Under the pieces are notes generated by a model. That model worked only from the letters and a program-made list of their open reading frames with translations. It was not told where the DNA came from and searched no databases. A stretch of DNA of 64,000 nucleotides from Novosphingobium sp. AP12. Lineage in GTDB: Bacteria > Pseudomonadota > Alphaproteobacteria > Sphingomonadales > Sphingomonadaceae. The stretch covers positions 22,344 through 86,343 of the forward strand of contig NZ_AKKE01000010.1 of assembly GCF_000281975.1 (NCBI RefSeq), given 5' to 3'. Below are positions 19,624-27,717 of this stretch, piece by piece. Position 1 is the stretch's first letter; each line of letters begins with the position of its first letter. Both the position numbers and the translations under genes were made by a program.

Positions 19624-19812
19624 TCAGGTGTCCGGGAAAGACAGCGTGTGGTTGAGCTTTTCCATGACCTCGGGAAGCGGTTCAACGACGGTGACCGCAC
19701 GTCCTTCTCCGAAGCGGATGCGGGTGCCTTCGGTTACCTGCGAAATGAAGGTGACCTGCGCGGCATTGACGGCGGTGGCGGTGCGATCGGCTCCCGTGAA
19801 CTGCACGAACAT
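19624..19812 (-). CDS. Small 62-residue protein, FlbD-like in appearance
   Basis: A very short gene, but with an excellent AAAGGAGAGG ribosome binding site before the ATG and a balanced composition. Pattern: a beta strand (MFVQFTG), then AVNAAQVTFISQ, a glycine turn and VTVVEPLPEVMEKLN. This resembles short FlbD-like or similar beta proteins, in which a strand-helix-strand unit ends with a V-x-E-x-x-x-E-V helix. The match is weak and function is unknown. It lies between convergent gloB and the end of the atp operon. Confidence 0.6.
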   Translation of the reverse strand: MFVQFTGADRTATAVNAAQVTFISQVTEGTRIRFGEGRAVTVVEPLPEVMEKLNHTLSFPDT

Positions 19813-19910
19813 GAATCACCTCTCCTTTTTTATCGGACGTGGAGATTACGGCCTCTCGGCGATTTGCCAAACACCTTCGTAAGCACCGGGCTCTTTCGCC
19901 GCCCAGAACG

Positions 19911-19942
19911 CAAAAAAGCCCCCGTCCCGAGGACGGAGGCTC
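19911..19942 (-). terminator. Rho-independent terminator after atpF
   Basis: On the minus strand an 11-bp stem with one mismatch (19931-19941 with 19917-19927, AGCCTCCGTCC/GGACGGGGGCT) and a 3-nt loop is followed by TTTTTT. It lies 26 bp after the atpF stop and ends the Fo operon. Confidence 0.85.
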
Positions 19943-19967
19943 TTTGGACCTGCCTGGATGAGGCGGA

Positions 19968-20549
19968 TCAGATTCCGGCGATCGCCTGGTCGACCAGCGC
20001 CTTGTCGGCAGCGGCCGAGTGGTTGGCGGCGATCAGGGTCCGGGCTGCGGCCGCGGCGGCGGTGGCGGCCTGGTTGCGCAGCTGCGTGATGGCGGTCAGT
20101 TCGGCGGCGCCGATCTTGTCCTGCGCCATCTTCTCGCGGCGAGCCACGGTCTCGGTCGCGTCCACCTGGGCCTTGGCGACGATCGCCTCGGCTTCGTGGC
20201 GGGCGTGGTCGAGCATAGCGACGGCGTCCTTCTCGGCGCCGGCGATCTTGTCCGCGTACTCCTTGCGCAGGGCTTCCGCCTCGGCGCGCAGGGTCTTGGC
20301 TTCCTCGAGCTGGGCCTTGATCTCGGCGATCTTGGCGTCGAGGCCGCCCGCGAGCAGCTTGGGAACGCCCTTCCAGACGAGGATGGCGATCAGCACCAGC
20401 ATAGAGGCGCTGACGATCGACACCGGCGGCGCGAAGCCGAGCAGCAGCGGTTCGGCGTGATGCTCCGTGCCGGCGTGCGTTTCGGCACCCGTCACTTCGG
20501 CGCCTTCATGGGCGAGGCCCTGCTGAACGGCGGCGTTGGTTTCAGCCAT
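19968..20549 (-). CDS. atpF: ATP synthase subunit b
   Basis: Peripheral-stalk subunit of F1Fo ATP synthase. The 193-residue product has an extra N-terminal soluble stretch of about 35 residues, one membrane helix (PVSIVSASMLVLIAILVWKGV, 42-62), and a long charged coiled coil with a helical C-terminus. It overlaps the b' gene by 8 bp. Two b-type genes in a row are the pattern in alphaproteobacteria and phototrophs, where the stalk is a b-b' heterodimer. Confidence 0.93.
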   Translation of the reverse strand: MAETNAAVQQGLAHEGAEVTGAETHAGTEHHAEPLLLGFAPPVSIVSASMLVLIAILVWKGVPKLLAGGLDAKIAEIKAQLEEAKTLRAEAEALRKEYADKIAGAEKDAVAMLDHARHEAEAIVAKAQVDATETVARREKMAQDKIGAAELTAITQLRNQAATAAAAAARTLIAANHSAAADKALVDQAIAGI

Positions 20550-21036
20550 GGACCAGGTTCTCCTTCACCGCGCCGCGCACGGCGGCGTCGTCGAGCGAGA
20601 GGCCGGCGATGCGGCTCACGATGTCGCGGGTGACTTCGGCGGCGACGGTTTCGATTTCGTCGGCGGCGGCACGGCGCGCGTCGGCGATGCGGGTTTCCGC
20701 GCCGGCGATGGTGGCGTCGATGCCGGCCTGGGCGACGGCCAGCCGCTGGGCGGTGGCGGCGGCGGCCTTGGCACGGGCATCCGCGATCAGCCCCTGCGCC
20801 TCGGCGCGGTTGGCGTTCTCACGGGCGCGCCACGAAGCCTCTTCCTGGTCGGCCTGGGCGCGAGCGCTTTCGGCAGCCTTGAGGTCGTCGGCGATCTGCT
20901 TGTCGCGGCTTGCGACGGTGTCCATCACCTTCGGAACCATGCCCCGTCCGACGACGAAGAAGGTGATGCCGAAGAAGACCAGCAGCCAGAAAATCTGGCT
21001 GGAGTAGAACTCGCCTAGCTGTGCGATCTGAGGCAT
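20542..21036 (-). CDS. atpF': ATP synthase subunit b'
   Basis: Second peripheral-stalk subunit. The 164-residue product starts MPQIAQLGEFYSSQIFWLLVFFGI, with a single membrane helix at about residues 14-32, then a long coiled coil rich in Ala, Arg, Glu and Gln. The hallmark of b' is the short N-terminus directly before the helix. It overlaps the b gene downstream by 8 bp, and is separated from atpE by 107 bp holding two hairpins. Confidence 0.93.
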   Translation of the reverse strand: MPQIAQLGEFYSSQIFWLLVFFGITFFVVGRGMVPKVMDTVASRDKQIADDLKAAESARAQADQEEASWRARENANRAEAQGLIADARAKAAAATAQRLAVAQAGIDATIAGAETRIADARRAAADEIETVAAEVTRDIVSRIAGLSLDDAAVRGAVKENLVHG

Positions 21037-21063
21037 GGGTCAGCCCTGTCTCGAGGTTGCCGT

Positions 21064-21118
21064 AAAAAAACTTGTGCCGGGAAGGCTCCGGCTACCTGAC
21101 CAAAGGGTTCAGGCAGCC
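21064..21118 (-). promoter_or_regulatory. Intercistronic hairpins with T-run between atpE and atpF'
   Basis: In transcription order, a 12-bp stem with one bulge (21106-21118 with 21090-21101) is followed by a 5-bp GCCGG/CCGGC stem (21088-21092 with 21076-21080) and then a run of seven T (21064-21070). The two stems share 21090-21092, so they may be alternative. This looks like a partial terminator that would let the c subunit be made in excess over b' and b. Function is inferred. Confidence 0.5.
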
Positions 21119-21143
21119 GAAGCCGATCCGGTATCGCGTGCGA

Positions 21144-21368
21144 TCAGGCGAAGATCAGCAGCGCGGCAATGACGAACGACAGCAGGCCGAGAAGCTCTGC
21201 ACCGGCGAAGCCGATGAACAGGCGACCCTGCTGGGCGTCAGCGGCGCCCGGGTTGCGCAGCGCGCCTTCAAGGAACTTCGCGAAGACGTTGCCCACGCCG
21301 ATCGAGGCCAGGCCAGCGCCGATAGCGGCAAAACCGGCACCGAGCATCTTTGCAGCTTCTGCGTCCAT
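21144..21368 (-). CDS. atpE: ATP synthase subunit c
   Basis: Proteolipid of the Fo rotor ring. The 74-residue product is two membrane helices joined by a polar loop. The loop carries RNP (38-40), which contacts F1. Proton-carrying Glu58 lies in the second helix (FIGFAGAELLGLLSF). The first helix has the usual Gly/Ala repeat (GAGFAAIGAGLASIGVG). It follows atpB by 46 bp. Confidence 0.96.
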   Translation of the reverse strand: MDAEAAKMLGAGFAAIGAGLASIGVGNVFAKFLEGALRNPGAADAQQGRLFIGFAGAELLGLLSFVIAALLIFA

Positions 21369-21414
21369 TTCAAAAACTCCCTTTGGAAAACCCGCGTTGC
21401 GGCGGAAATAAAGA

Positions 21415-22197
21415 TTAGTGAAGGTTCTCTGCGTCGTTCAGATAGACGCAAGTGAGAAGAGCGAAGACGTATGCCTGGATGCCGGCGACCAGCAGCTCGA
21501 GCGCGCAGATGCCGACCATCAGGACGAAGCTGGGAACACCGGCGATCACGAACATGATCGGACCGTTGTTGCCGCCGCTGATGACGAAGCTGGAAAGCAC
21601 CTCAAGCAGGACGTGGCCGGCCATCATCGCGACGAACAGTCGCAGGCCGAGGCTGAACGGGCGCACGAGGAACGAGATCAGCTCGACCACGAAGATGATT
21701 GGGATCATGCCGACCGGCGTGCCGTGCGGCACGAACAGCGAGAAGAAGTGCAGCCCGTGCCGGGCGAAGCCGACGATCAGCACGATGCCGAAGGACATCA
21801 CCGCGAGCACGCCCGTCGCCGAGAAGTGGCTGGTGAAGGTGAAGGCATGAACGCCCACCACGCCCAGCGGCATCAGGCCGAGGAAGTTGGCGAAGAGGAT
21901 GAACATGAACAGCGAGAAGATGTACGGGACGTACTTCTTGCCGGCCTTGCCGACGTTCGCGGCGAGCATGCCGTCGATGAAGCCGGTGAAGGTCTCCACC
22001 GCCATCTGCCAGCGGCCGGGCACGACCGCGCGCTTCATGCCGCCTGCAACGAACACGATCAGCGCGAGCGTCGCGATGGCCATCCACAGCGCGCTGTTGG
22101 TGAAAGCGACGTTGTAACCGGCAATGTTCCAGTCCGCGCCCGCCAGCTTCTCGAGCTGGAACTGGTGCATCGGGTCGAGCTTCGCTTCGGCTGCCAC
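21415..22197 (-). CDS. atpB: ATP synthase subunit a
   Basis: Membrane stator subunit forming the proton half-channels. The 260-residue product has several membrane helices and the essential Arg186 in SLGLRLFVAMMAGH, followed by ALELLVAGIQAYVFALLTCVYL. The start is a GTG with an AGGGAT site upstream. It lies between atpI and atpE in the order atpI-atpB-atpE-atpF'-atpF, with the F1 genes not in this window, the usual split arrangement in alphaproteobacteria. Confidence 0.96.
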   Translation of the reverse strand: MAAEAKLDPMHQFQLEKLAGADWNIAGYNVAFTNSALWMAIATLALIVFVAGGMKRAVVPGRWQMAVETFTGFIDGMLAANVGKAGKKYVPYIFSLFMFILFANFLGLMPLGVVGVHAFTFTSHFSATGVLAVMSFGIVLIVGFARHGLHFFSLFVPHGTPVGMIPIIFVVELISFLVRPFSLGLRLFVAMMAGHVLLEVLSSFVISGGNNGPIMFVIAGVPSFVLMVGICALELLVAGIQAYVFALLTCVYLNDAENLH

Positions 22198-22251
22198 GCG
22201 AATATCCCTGTCGCCAATGAACGACAGCGCCCCACCATCCCCCCTTTTGGG

Positions 22252-22572
22252 TCAGTCCGGGCGCCGGTTCGTAATCCGGATTATGTTCCTGAAGGCAATG
22301 CCAATTCCGACGAACAGCATCACCATCAGACCCCAGGGGGACGTACCAGCGAAATGGTCGATCAACCACCCCAGGAACAGTCCGCCCGCAAGACCCCCCA
22401 GCAGTTCCGAAAGGACGCGGTTACCAAGGCGATAGCTCGCATCGGTTTCCGCACCGGCCTTCGGTCGGTTGCGTTCCTCTTCCCGCTCGCGAAGGGCTTT
22501 CAGCCTCTCGTCGAGCGAATCGATGCGCGCATCCTCGCCTACAGGGCCTTGGACAGGTGGCTCGTCGGTCAT
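22252..22572 (-). CDS. atpI: ATP synthase protein I
   Basis: AtpI-type protein that helps assemble the c-ring. The 106-residue product has a charged N-terminal half (RIDSLDERLKALREREEERNRP) and two membrane segments (SELLGGLAGGLFLGWLID and WGLMVMLFVGIGIAFRNI) with the family GG motif. An ATG exists at 22584, but the ATG at 22572 has a GGAG site 6 bp away, so I chose the latter. It is the first gene of the Fo operon. Confidence 0.88.
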   Translation of the reverse strand: MTDEPPVQGPVGEDARIDSLDERLKALREREEERNRPKAGAETDASYRLGNRVLSELLGGLAGGLFLGWLIDHFAGTSPWGLMVMLFVGIGIAFRNIIRITNRRPD

Positions 22573-22932
22573 GTCAGGCTCCATATTATGACAACAGGAA
22601 CGCAGGACGCAAACGACGGCTGCCCGCCAAGAGCGCCGCCCCCTTAGGGTGGGGCTTTTCCCGAGTCAACCGTGCCCCGGCCCGAGCTTTGCCGGATGTT
22701 GACGCATTGTTGACAGCCACGGCGCTTTACAACCGCGCGTAGCCAAGAAGAGCCCCCTGCCCGCCGCCCAATACCGCGATGGCGATACGCCTGAGAAGCC
22801 CACGAAAAAGGCCGGAAAAGCGGAGGTCGCTTCCCGGCCTTTTCTTGATTCGTCGCAAGGCATGCGATGTAGCTTGGCAGCGGCGACCAGTGCTTTTGGA
22901 CAGGGTCACCGCCCGCGCCTTGCCATGCGCCG
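22573..22932. other. Region between the atp operon and ydbL
   Basis: About 360 bp without a gene. It must hold the promoter of the atp operon (minus strand). A bidirectional terminator lies at 22805-22845. Reading frames here are chance. I see no other repeat. Confidence 0.4.
22805..22845 (-). terminator. Terminator after ydbL (bidirectional shape)
   Basis: Stem AAAAGGCCGG/CCGGCCTTTT with an inner AAGCG/CGCTT pairing. On the minus strand it ends in TTTTT after the ydbL stop, about 90 bp upstream. The plus-strand form also has a T-run, so it may act both ways. Confidence 0.75.
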
Positions 22933-23322
22933 TCAGGGGCAGCGCGGGTCGAGTTCGGGAGCGCCTGCGCCGCGGGTCTTCCACGAGCCGTCGAGGCCCT
23001 GGTACTTCTCGCCGGGGCGGGTGTCGCGGATCAGCTTGCAGCCGGTGGTGAAGGCGTATTCCTGGATCGTGCTCTTGCCCGAGGCCGCGCTGGTGTAGAC
23101 CGCGCGGCGCTGGTTGTTGAGGTCGCGCACCATGGCGGCGATGTCAGCGCCCTGGCCGCCCACGACGCCGAGATAGCCGTCTGTCTGCTCGCCCACCTGC
23201 CCGGCCGCGCGCGCGGCGGTGTAGGCCGGGCTGCGCGCGCTCTGCGCCTCGGCGACGGAGGTGCCGGCCACAATGAGAACCGCCGCGGCGGCAACTGCGC
23301 TCGAAAAACGGATCCTCGTCAT
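22933..23322 (-). CDS. ydbL: YdbL-family (DUF1318) periplasmic protein
   Basis: A 129-residue exported protein. Residues 1-27 form a Sec signal ending AEAQS. The mature part shows the DUF1318 pattern: ARAAGQVGEQTDGYL, the NQRRAVY motif, and the end RDTRPGEKYQGLDGSWK. It differs from E. coli YdbL in having two Cys and a short proline tail. In E. coli, YdbL assists the YdbH-YnbE bridge. The start overlaps the ynbE stop by one base (TGATG), so the three genes are coupled. Confidence 0.88.
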   Translation of the reverse strand: MTRIRFSSAVAAAAVLIVAGTSVAEAQSARSPAYTAARAAGQVGEQTDGYLGVVGGQGADIAAMVRDLNNQRRAVYTSAASGKSTIQEYAFTTGCKLIRDTRPGEKYQGLDGSWKTRGAGAPELDPRCP

Positions 23323-23624
23323 CAGAAAATACCCTCGTTCTGCTGCACCGTCTTCGCCGCATCGGCGGCGAGGCGGTAGACCACTTCCTGCCGGATGTTG
23401 ATATTGAGCTCGATCACGATCGGCTTGTCGGGCGCAGCCACCTGGATGCAGCCCCCCAATCCGACCATGCCCGAGATCGCCATCGTCAACCCGGCCATCC
23501 GTGCGGCGCTAGCGGCGCGCCTGCCGGACCGGATTTGCCCCTGCTGCTCGATCCTGTTTCGGCGTTCGTTCATCGCCGGGTTTCTCGCAGCCGGAACGCT
23601 TCCGGTCAATTCGAACGACGTCAT
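23322..23624 (-). CDS. ynbE: YnbE-family outer-membrane lipoprotein
   Basis: Small lipoprotein partner of YdbH. The mature part follows the lipobox VGLGGC and reads IQVAAPDKPIVIELNINIRQEVVYRL, matching YnbE closely. The ATG at 23624 overlaps the ydbH stop (ATGA), giving 100 residues, but starts at 23573 or 23498 would also leave the lipobox intact and be closer to the roughly 60 residues of E. coli YnbE. Family knowledge: YnbE lipoproteins extend the YdbH beta-strand groove to the outer membrane. Confidence 0.87.
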   Translation of the reverse strand: MTSFELTGSVPAARNPAMNERRNRIEQQGQIRSGRRAASAARMAGLTMAISGMVGLGGCIQVAAPDKPIVIELNINIRQEVVYRLAADAAKTVQQNEGIF

Positions 23625-26600
23625 GGAGTTTTCTCGCTGACTGGAGGCTGAATAGCGGTGGGTGGAACCGGCGGGGGGATGACAGTCGCGTCAGGAGCGG
23701 ATTCGCTGCGGCTGCCGTCGGCGCCGACGAGGCCTAGCACGCGCGGGTCGGTGACGAAGGCCGGGTCGTAGAGCGAGCGCATCGAGCCGAACAGGCTGAA
23801 GAACGGCGCCTTGACGTTGACCACGAAGCGGATCGGCAGCTTGGATATCTGCTTGGTCAGGAAGTTCTGCTTGGCGCCGGTGCCTTGGCTCAACCCGTCG
23901 AAGCTGATGCGGGTGAGGATCTCGCCGGAGAGCGAGCCGCCCAGCCCGATCTCCATGTTGCGGTAATCGACCGATTTCAGCGCATCGAAGGCGAAGTTGC
24001 CCATCGCCGAGAGGTCCTTGTAGGTCAGCGCGCCGATGTAGGAGACGTTGCCCCCCGGCGCGCGGCTGACGAGGAAGCCGTTCTCGATCCGCCCGCCGTT
24101 CTCGTCGAACACCATCGGCATCTCGCCGTCGAAGATGCCGGTGGCGTTGATGTTCTCCATCTCGAGATGCTGCACGAAGGTCGCGGCATTGAGGCCGGTG
24201 ACGCGCAGGGTGTAGCGGCGCGTTTCGGCGACGCCGATCTGCATGCGCGCGGGATCGAGGTTCAGCGTGCCGTCCATGAAGGGCCACTGCGCGCCGTTGA
24301 CCTGGAGGTTGTAGCCGGGTCTCACTTCATAGGAGAGCGTGCCGTCGATCACCTCGATGCCGGGATTGACCGAGGCGATGCGCACGGTCTGGTTCGGCGC
24401 GGTGACCATGCCGAGCAGGTCGGTGAACACAACTTCGCCCGAGAGGCCCTGCACCGGGCCGAAGGCCGCCGCGAAGTCAACGCCCTCGGTAGCGAAACGG
24501 CCATGGCTGGTCACGCCCTTCGCATTCCAGTCGATCCGGCCGGTGCCGTGGACCTGCCCCTTGAGGCCCGAGACGACGCCCAGCAGCGTGCGCGAGAGCG
24601 TGTCCGCCTGGAGCCGGTCGTCGAAGACGATGCCGTCCACGGCGAGGTCGGCGTGCCCGGCGGCGGTGCCGAGATCATGCGCGATGTCGGCGCGCACGAT
24701 GGCGCGGTCGGTGCTCGGCTCGCGCAGCAGGGCCTGCGCGGTGATGCGGTTATTGACGAGACGCAGGGCGGCGTCGCGCGAGACGAGCGGCTGGAACCGG
24801 GCAACCGGCTGGCGGTCCACCAGCGTGAAGCGGGCACCCTCTATCGCCAGCACGCCGCCGGCGTAGTTCCAGCGGCCCGCCGCCTGCTTCATGTCGAGCG
24901 GGACGGCGGCAAGGCCGATGTCTGCCTCGTCGAAAGTGCCGGCGATGTCCTTGCCGACCTGCGCGTCGAGGCGGCTTATATTGAAGTGCGAGGCGGTCTG
25001 CGCCGGGCCGAGGGCGACCTTGATCGCGCTCGCCTTGATGACGCCGGGACTGCCGCCCCCCATGGCGAAGCCGAGCGGTCCGGTGGCGATGCGGATCGGC
25101 GTCTCGCCCAGCTTGCCCGAGAGATCGAGCGCGGTGGCGCCCGCCGCAAACAGGAGGTTGTCGGGCTGGCCCTGGACGATCGCGCCGCCGCGCGACGGGC
25201 ACAGCGTCAGCCGCCGCCGGTCGAGCGCTAGGCTGGAGAACTGCAAGGCGTCGAAGGCGACGTCGGTGCAGCCACGCCAGACCGCGAGGCTGCCGTTCGC
25301 ATTCCAGCGTCCGTCGAGCGGGACGAGCAGGTTGCGGGTGGAGCCGCCGGGCAGTTCGCCGCTCATCAGCACCTGCCCGGTGAAGGCGAGCGCGCCGTCG
25401 CGCCCCTGCTCCAGCGACAGGCGCGGCACGCCGACCATGGCCGATCCGGCCCGGTAGTCGGGCATGGCGACCTGCATCGTCAGGCGCCCATTGCCCGCCG
25501 TCTCCATCCGGCCCCAGACCTGCGGCAGGTCCCTGCCCCCGGTCGCGAAGTTGCCGGTGACGCGCGGGGCGCCGCCGCCCGGTCCATCGAACAGCGCCTG
25601 CACCCGGGAGAGCGCCAGCAGCGAGGCGCCGCTCCCCCCGCGCAGCGACCCGCGCGTGACGACGAGGCTGAGCCCGTCCTGCGACCGCCGCACGATGAGG
25701 TTGGCGTCCAGCGTGCTGCCGCGCGTCTCCCGCGCCAGCGCGCCGCGAATCTTCGCCGCGATCGGCGCACCCAGTGTACCGGCGGCCGCGCCCTGTGCCG
25801 ACGCCAGCGCGCGGTCGAGAGTGTCACCCAGCGCGATGCCCTTGCCGGTCAGGTCGCCCTCGACGTCGAAGCGGGCCAAGCCGCCCGCCGAACGCGCGCG
25901 CCCGTCGAAGACCAGGTTGCCGAGGCGCGCCTGCGGGGTCGCCAGTCCGCGCACGGTGACGCGGTAGGTCGCGTTGAGCGCCTGCTTGCGATAGGTCAGC
26001 CGGCTCGTGGCGGAGAGGCCCGCGATCGTCTGCACGCCGTAGTTCGCCGCGCCGGCGGAGAGGCCGACCGTGCCCTCGCCGCCGTCGAGCGCCTCGTCCA
26101 GCGTCAGGTCGAGCTGCGCACCGGCCTGCGCCAGCCGCATCCCCTGGCTGGGGCACGATAGTCCCTGAATCCGCACCGGCCCCACTAAGCGCGGCTTCGC
26201 GGCGGAAGTGGTGAGTTTGCCGTAAAGCGTCGTGCGGCCTGCCTTGCAGCCGCCGCTCTCCAGCGCCGGCGATACTGCCGCCACCTCGCCCGAGAACCCA
26301 CCGCGCAGGGCGCCCTCGCCCGCCAGCTTGACGCCGATGCGCCCATGGTCGCTGTCGATCAGCGCGCGCCCGTCGACGATGCCGAGATCGAGGTCGGGCA
26401 TCGTGAACGGCCCGCCCTCGCCGGTGAACAGCGCCTTGTCCAGACTACCGAAGCTGACCTTCCCGGCGCGATAAGACCCGTAGAGGCGCGGCTTGACGAC
26501 GGTGATGCGCCCGATCCCCGGCAGGCCCCACGCCAGCCGGGTGGCGACGCGCAGTTCCTTCACGGTCAGGTCGGGACGGCGCGGATCACCGATGACGAGG

Positions 26601-26857
26601 TTGCGGATCACCTGCTCGGACGGGCCGATGCTGACGATCTCGTAGCGCGCGGGAAGCCCCAGCGAATCGAGCTGGCGCTGGATGAGGTTCCCAGCGATCT
26701 CCTCGCGCGACAGCCACGCGGCGCCGAGCGCCACGAACAGCAGCACCCCCACTCCGATGACCGGCCCGCGCCAGCGCATGCGCCGCACTCGGGCTTCCCC
26801 GGTTGCAGTTTCGTCGGTGTCCGGGAACTGGTCCTGCTCTTGCGCCATGCGCTCCAT
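23621..26857 (-). CDS. ydbH: YdbH-family AsmA-like lipid transport protein
   Basis: Large envelope-spanning protein of the AsmA-like family (with TamB and YhdP) that carries phospholipids to the outer membrane in E. coli. About 1078 residues: a short cytoplasmic N-terminus, one membrane helix (GPVIGVGVLLFVALGAAWL), then a very long repetitive beta-strand region. The C-terminal part (GIFDGEMPMVFDENGGRIENGFLVSR, split here by motif) is typical of YdbH. The frame runs to 26992 but would overlap radC. ATGs at 26857 and 26848 are both possible and neither has a strong ribosome site. It is followed by ynbE and ydbL. Confidence 0.85.
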   Translation of the reverse strand: MERMAQEQDQFPDTDETATGEARVRRMRWRGPVIGVGVLLFVALGAAWLSREEIAGNLIQRQLDSLGLPARYEIVSIGPSEQVIRNLVIGDPRRPDLTVKELRVATRLAWGLPGIGRITVVKPRLYGSYRAGKVSFGSLDKALFTGEGGPFTMPDLDLGIVDGRALIDSDHGRIGVKLAGEGALRGGFSGEVAAVSPALESGGCKAGRTTLYGKLTTSAAKPRLVGPVRIQGLSCPSQGMRLAQAGAQLDLTLDEALDGGEGTVGLSAGAANYGVQTIAGLSATSRLTYRKQALNATYRVTVRGLATPQARLGNLVFDGRARSAGGLARFDVEGDLTGKGIALGDTLDRALASAQGAAAGTLGAPIAAKIRGALARETRGSTLDANLIVRRSQDGLSLVVTRGSLRGGSGASLLALSRVQALFDGPGGGAPRVTGNFATGGRDLPQVWGRMETAGNGRLTMQVAMPDYRAGSAMVGVPRLSLEQGRDGALAFTGQVLMSGELPGGSTRNLLVPLDGRWNANGSLAVWRGCTDVAFDALQFSSLALDRRRLTLCPSRGGAIVQGQPDNLLFAAGATALDLSGKLGETPIRIATGPLGFAMGGGSPGVIKASAIKVALGPAQTASHFNISRLDAQVGKDIAGTFDEADIGLAAVPLDMKQAAGRWNYAGGVLAIEGARFTLVDRQPVARFQPLVSRDAALRLVNNRITAQALLREPSTDRAIVRADIAHDLGTAAGHADLAVDGIVFDDRLQADTLSRTLLGVVSGLKGQVHGTGRIDWNAKGVTSHGRFATEGVDFAAAFGPVQGLSGEVVFTDLLGMVTAPNQTVRIASVNPGIEVIDGTLSYEVRPGYNLQVNGAQWPFMDGTLNLDPARMQIGVAETRRYTLRVTGLNAATFVQHLEMENINATGIFDGEMPMVFDENGGRIENGFLVSRAPGGNVSYIGALTYKDLSAMGNFAFDALKSVDYRNMEIGLGGSLSGEILTRISFDGLSQGTGAKQNFLTKQISKLPIRFVVNVKAPFFSLFGSMRSLYDPAFVTDPRVLGLVGADGSRSESAPDATVIPPPVPPTAIQPPVSEKTP

Positions 26858-26900
26858 CACTTGCGCTGGACGCGCGGGAAAGGCAATTGTTTGTGCGCAC

Positions 26901-27661
26901 ATGCCAGACCAGCCACCACTCTTCGATGACAGCCCGCGTATTTCGCCCGACGTGGTGAACGACGCCGTCCCGGTCGTCGCCCACGCCCCCATTCATGACG
27001 CCAGCGGCCACCGCACGCGCCTGCGCCAGCGGCTGCTGGGCGGCGGCGCGGAAGCGCTGGGCGATCACGAGGTCATCGAACTCCTGCTGATGCAGGCGGT
27101 TCCGCGCCGCGACATGAAGCCCCTCGCCCGCAGCCTGCTGCAGCGCTTCGGCTCGCTCGCGGGCGTGCTGCAGGCCGATCCTCGCACGCTCTCCCTGCAT
27201 CCCGGCATGGGCGAGGCGACCGCCGCGGCGCTGCGCGTCGTCACCGTGGCCGCCACCCGCATGGCGCGCCAGAAAGTGCGCGAGGCCCCGGTGATCGCCT
27301 CGTGGCAGGCGCTGATCGACTACCTGACGATCGACATGGCGCACCTCACCGTCGAGCGCGTACGCGTACTCTATCTCAACACCCGCAACATGCTGATCCT
27401 GGACGACCTGGTCGGCGAGGGCTCGATCGACGAGGCGGCGATCCACCCGCGCGAGGTCATCCGCCGCGCGCTCGACCTCGGCGCGGTGGCGCTGATCCTC
27501 GTCCACAACCATCCCTCCGGCTCCCCCAGCCCAGCCGCGCCGACATCGAGATCACCAACCGCATCGCCGAGGCCGGGCGCCTGCTCGGGGTGACGGTCCA
27601 CGACCATGTCGTGATCGGACGCGAGGGGCATGTCAGCCTCAAGGCCAAGGGGCTGATCTGA
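26901..27661 (+). pseudogene. radC: RadC-family protein, frameshifted in the metal-binding motif
   Basis: RadC/JAB-domain protein of the MPN+ metalloprotease fold. Frame one runs to 27593 and is normal up to [10 protein letters not shown] (residues 202-211), then becomes random. The missing C-terminus, beginning [14 protein letters not shown] and ending VSLKAKGLI, lies in the next frame up to 27661. One base, most simply a C in the run near 27524-27533, appears to be absent. The His pair is in frame one but the Asp of RAD is in the other, so the truncated product would lack a metal ligand. Restored length would be 253 residues. The cause may be a real mutation or a sequencing error. The N-terminal HhH-like part ([10 protein letters not shown]) is intact. 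Confidence 0.82.
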
Positions 27662-27717
27662 GATGGATTTTCCTTGCCCGTCATTCCGGCGCATGACCGT
27701 CGCAGGGGCAACCTGAC

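Noticed and set aside
23885..25231. A 448-codon plus-strand frame opposite ydbH
   Set aside because: Shadow of a high-GC gene; it contains no recognisable domain and no ribosome site.
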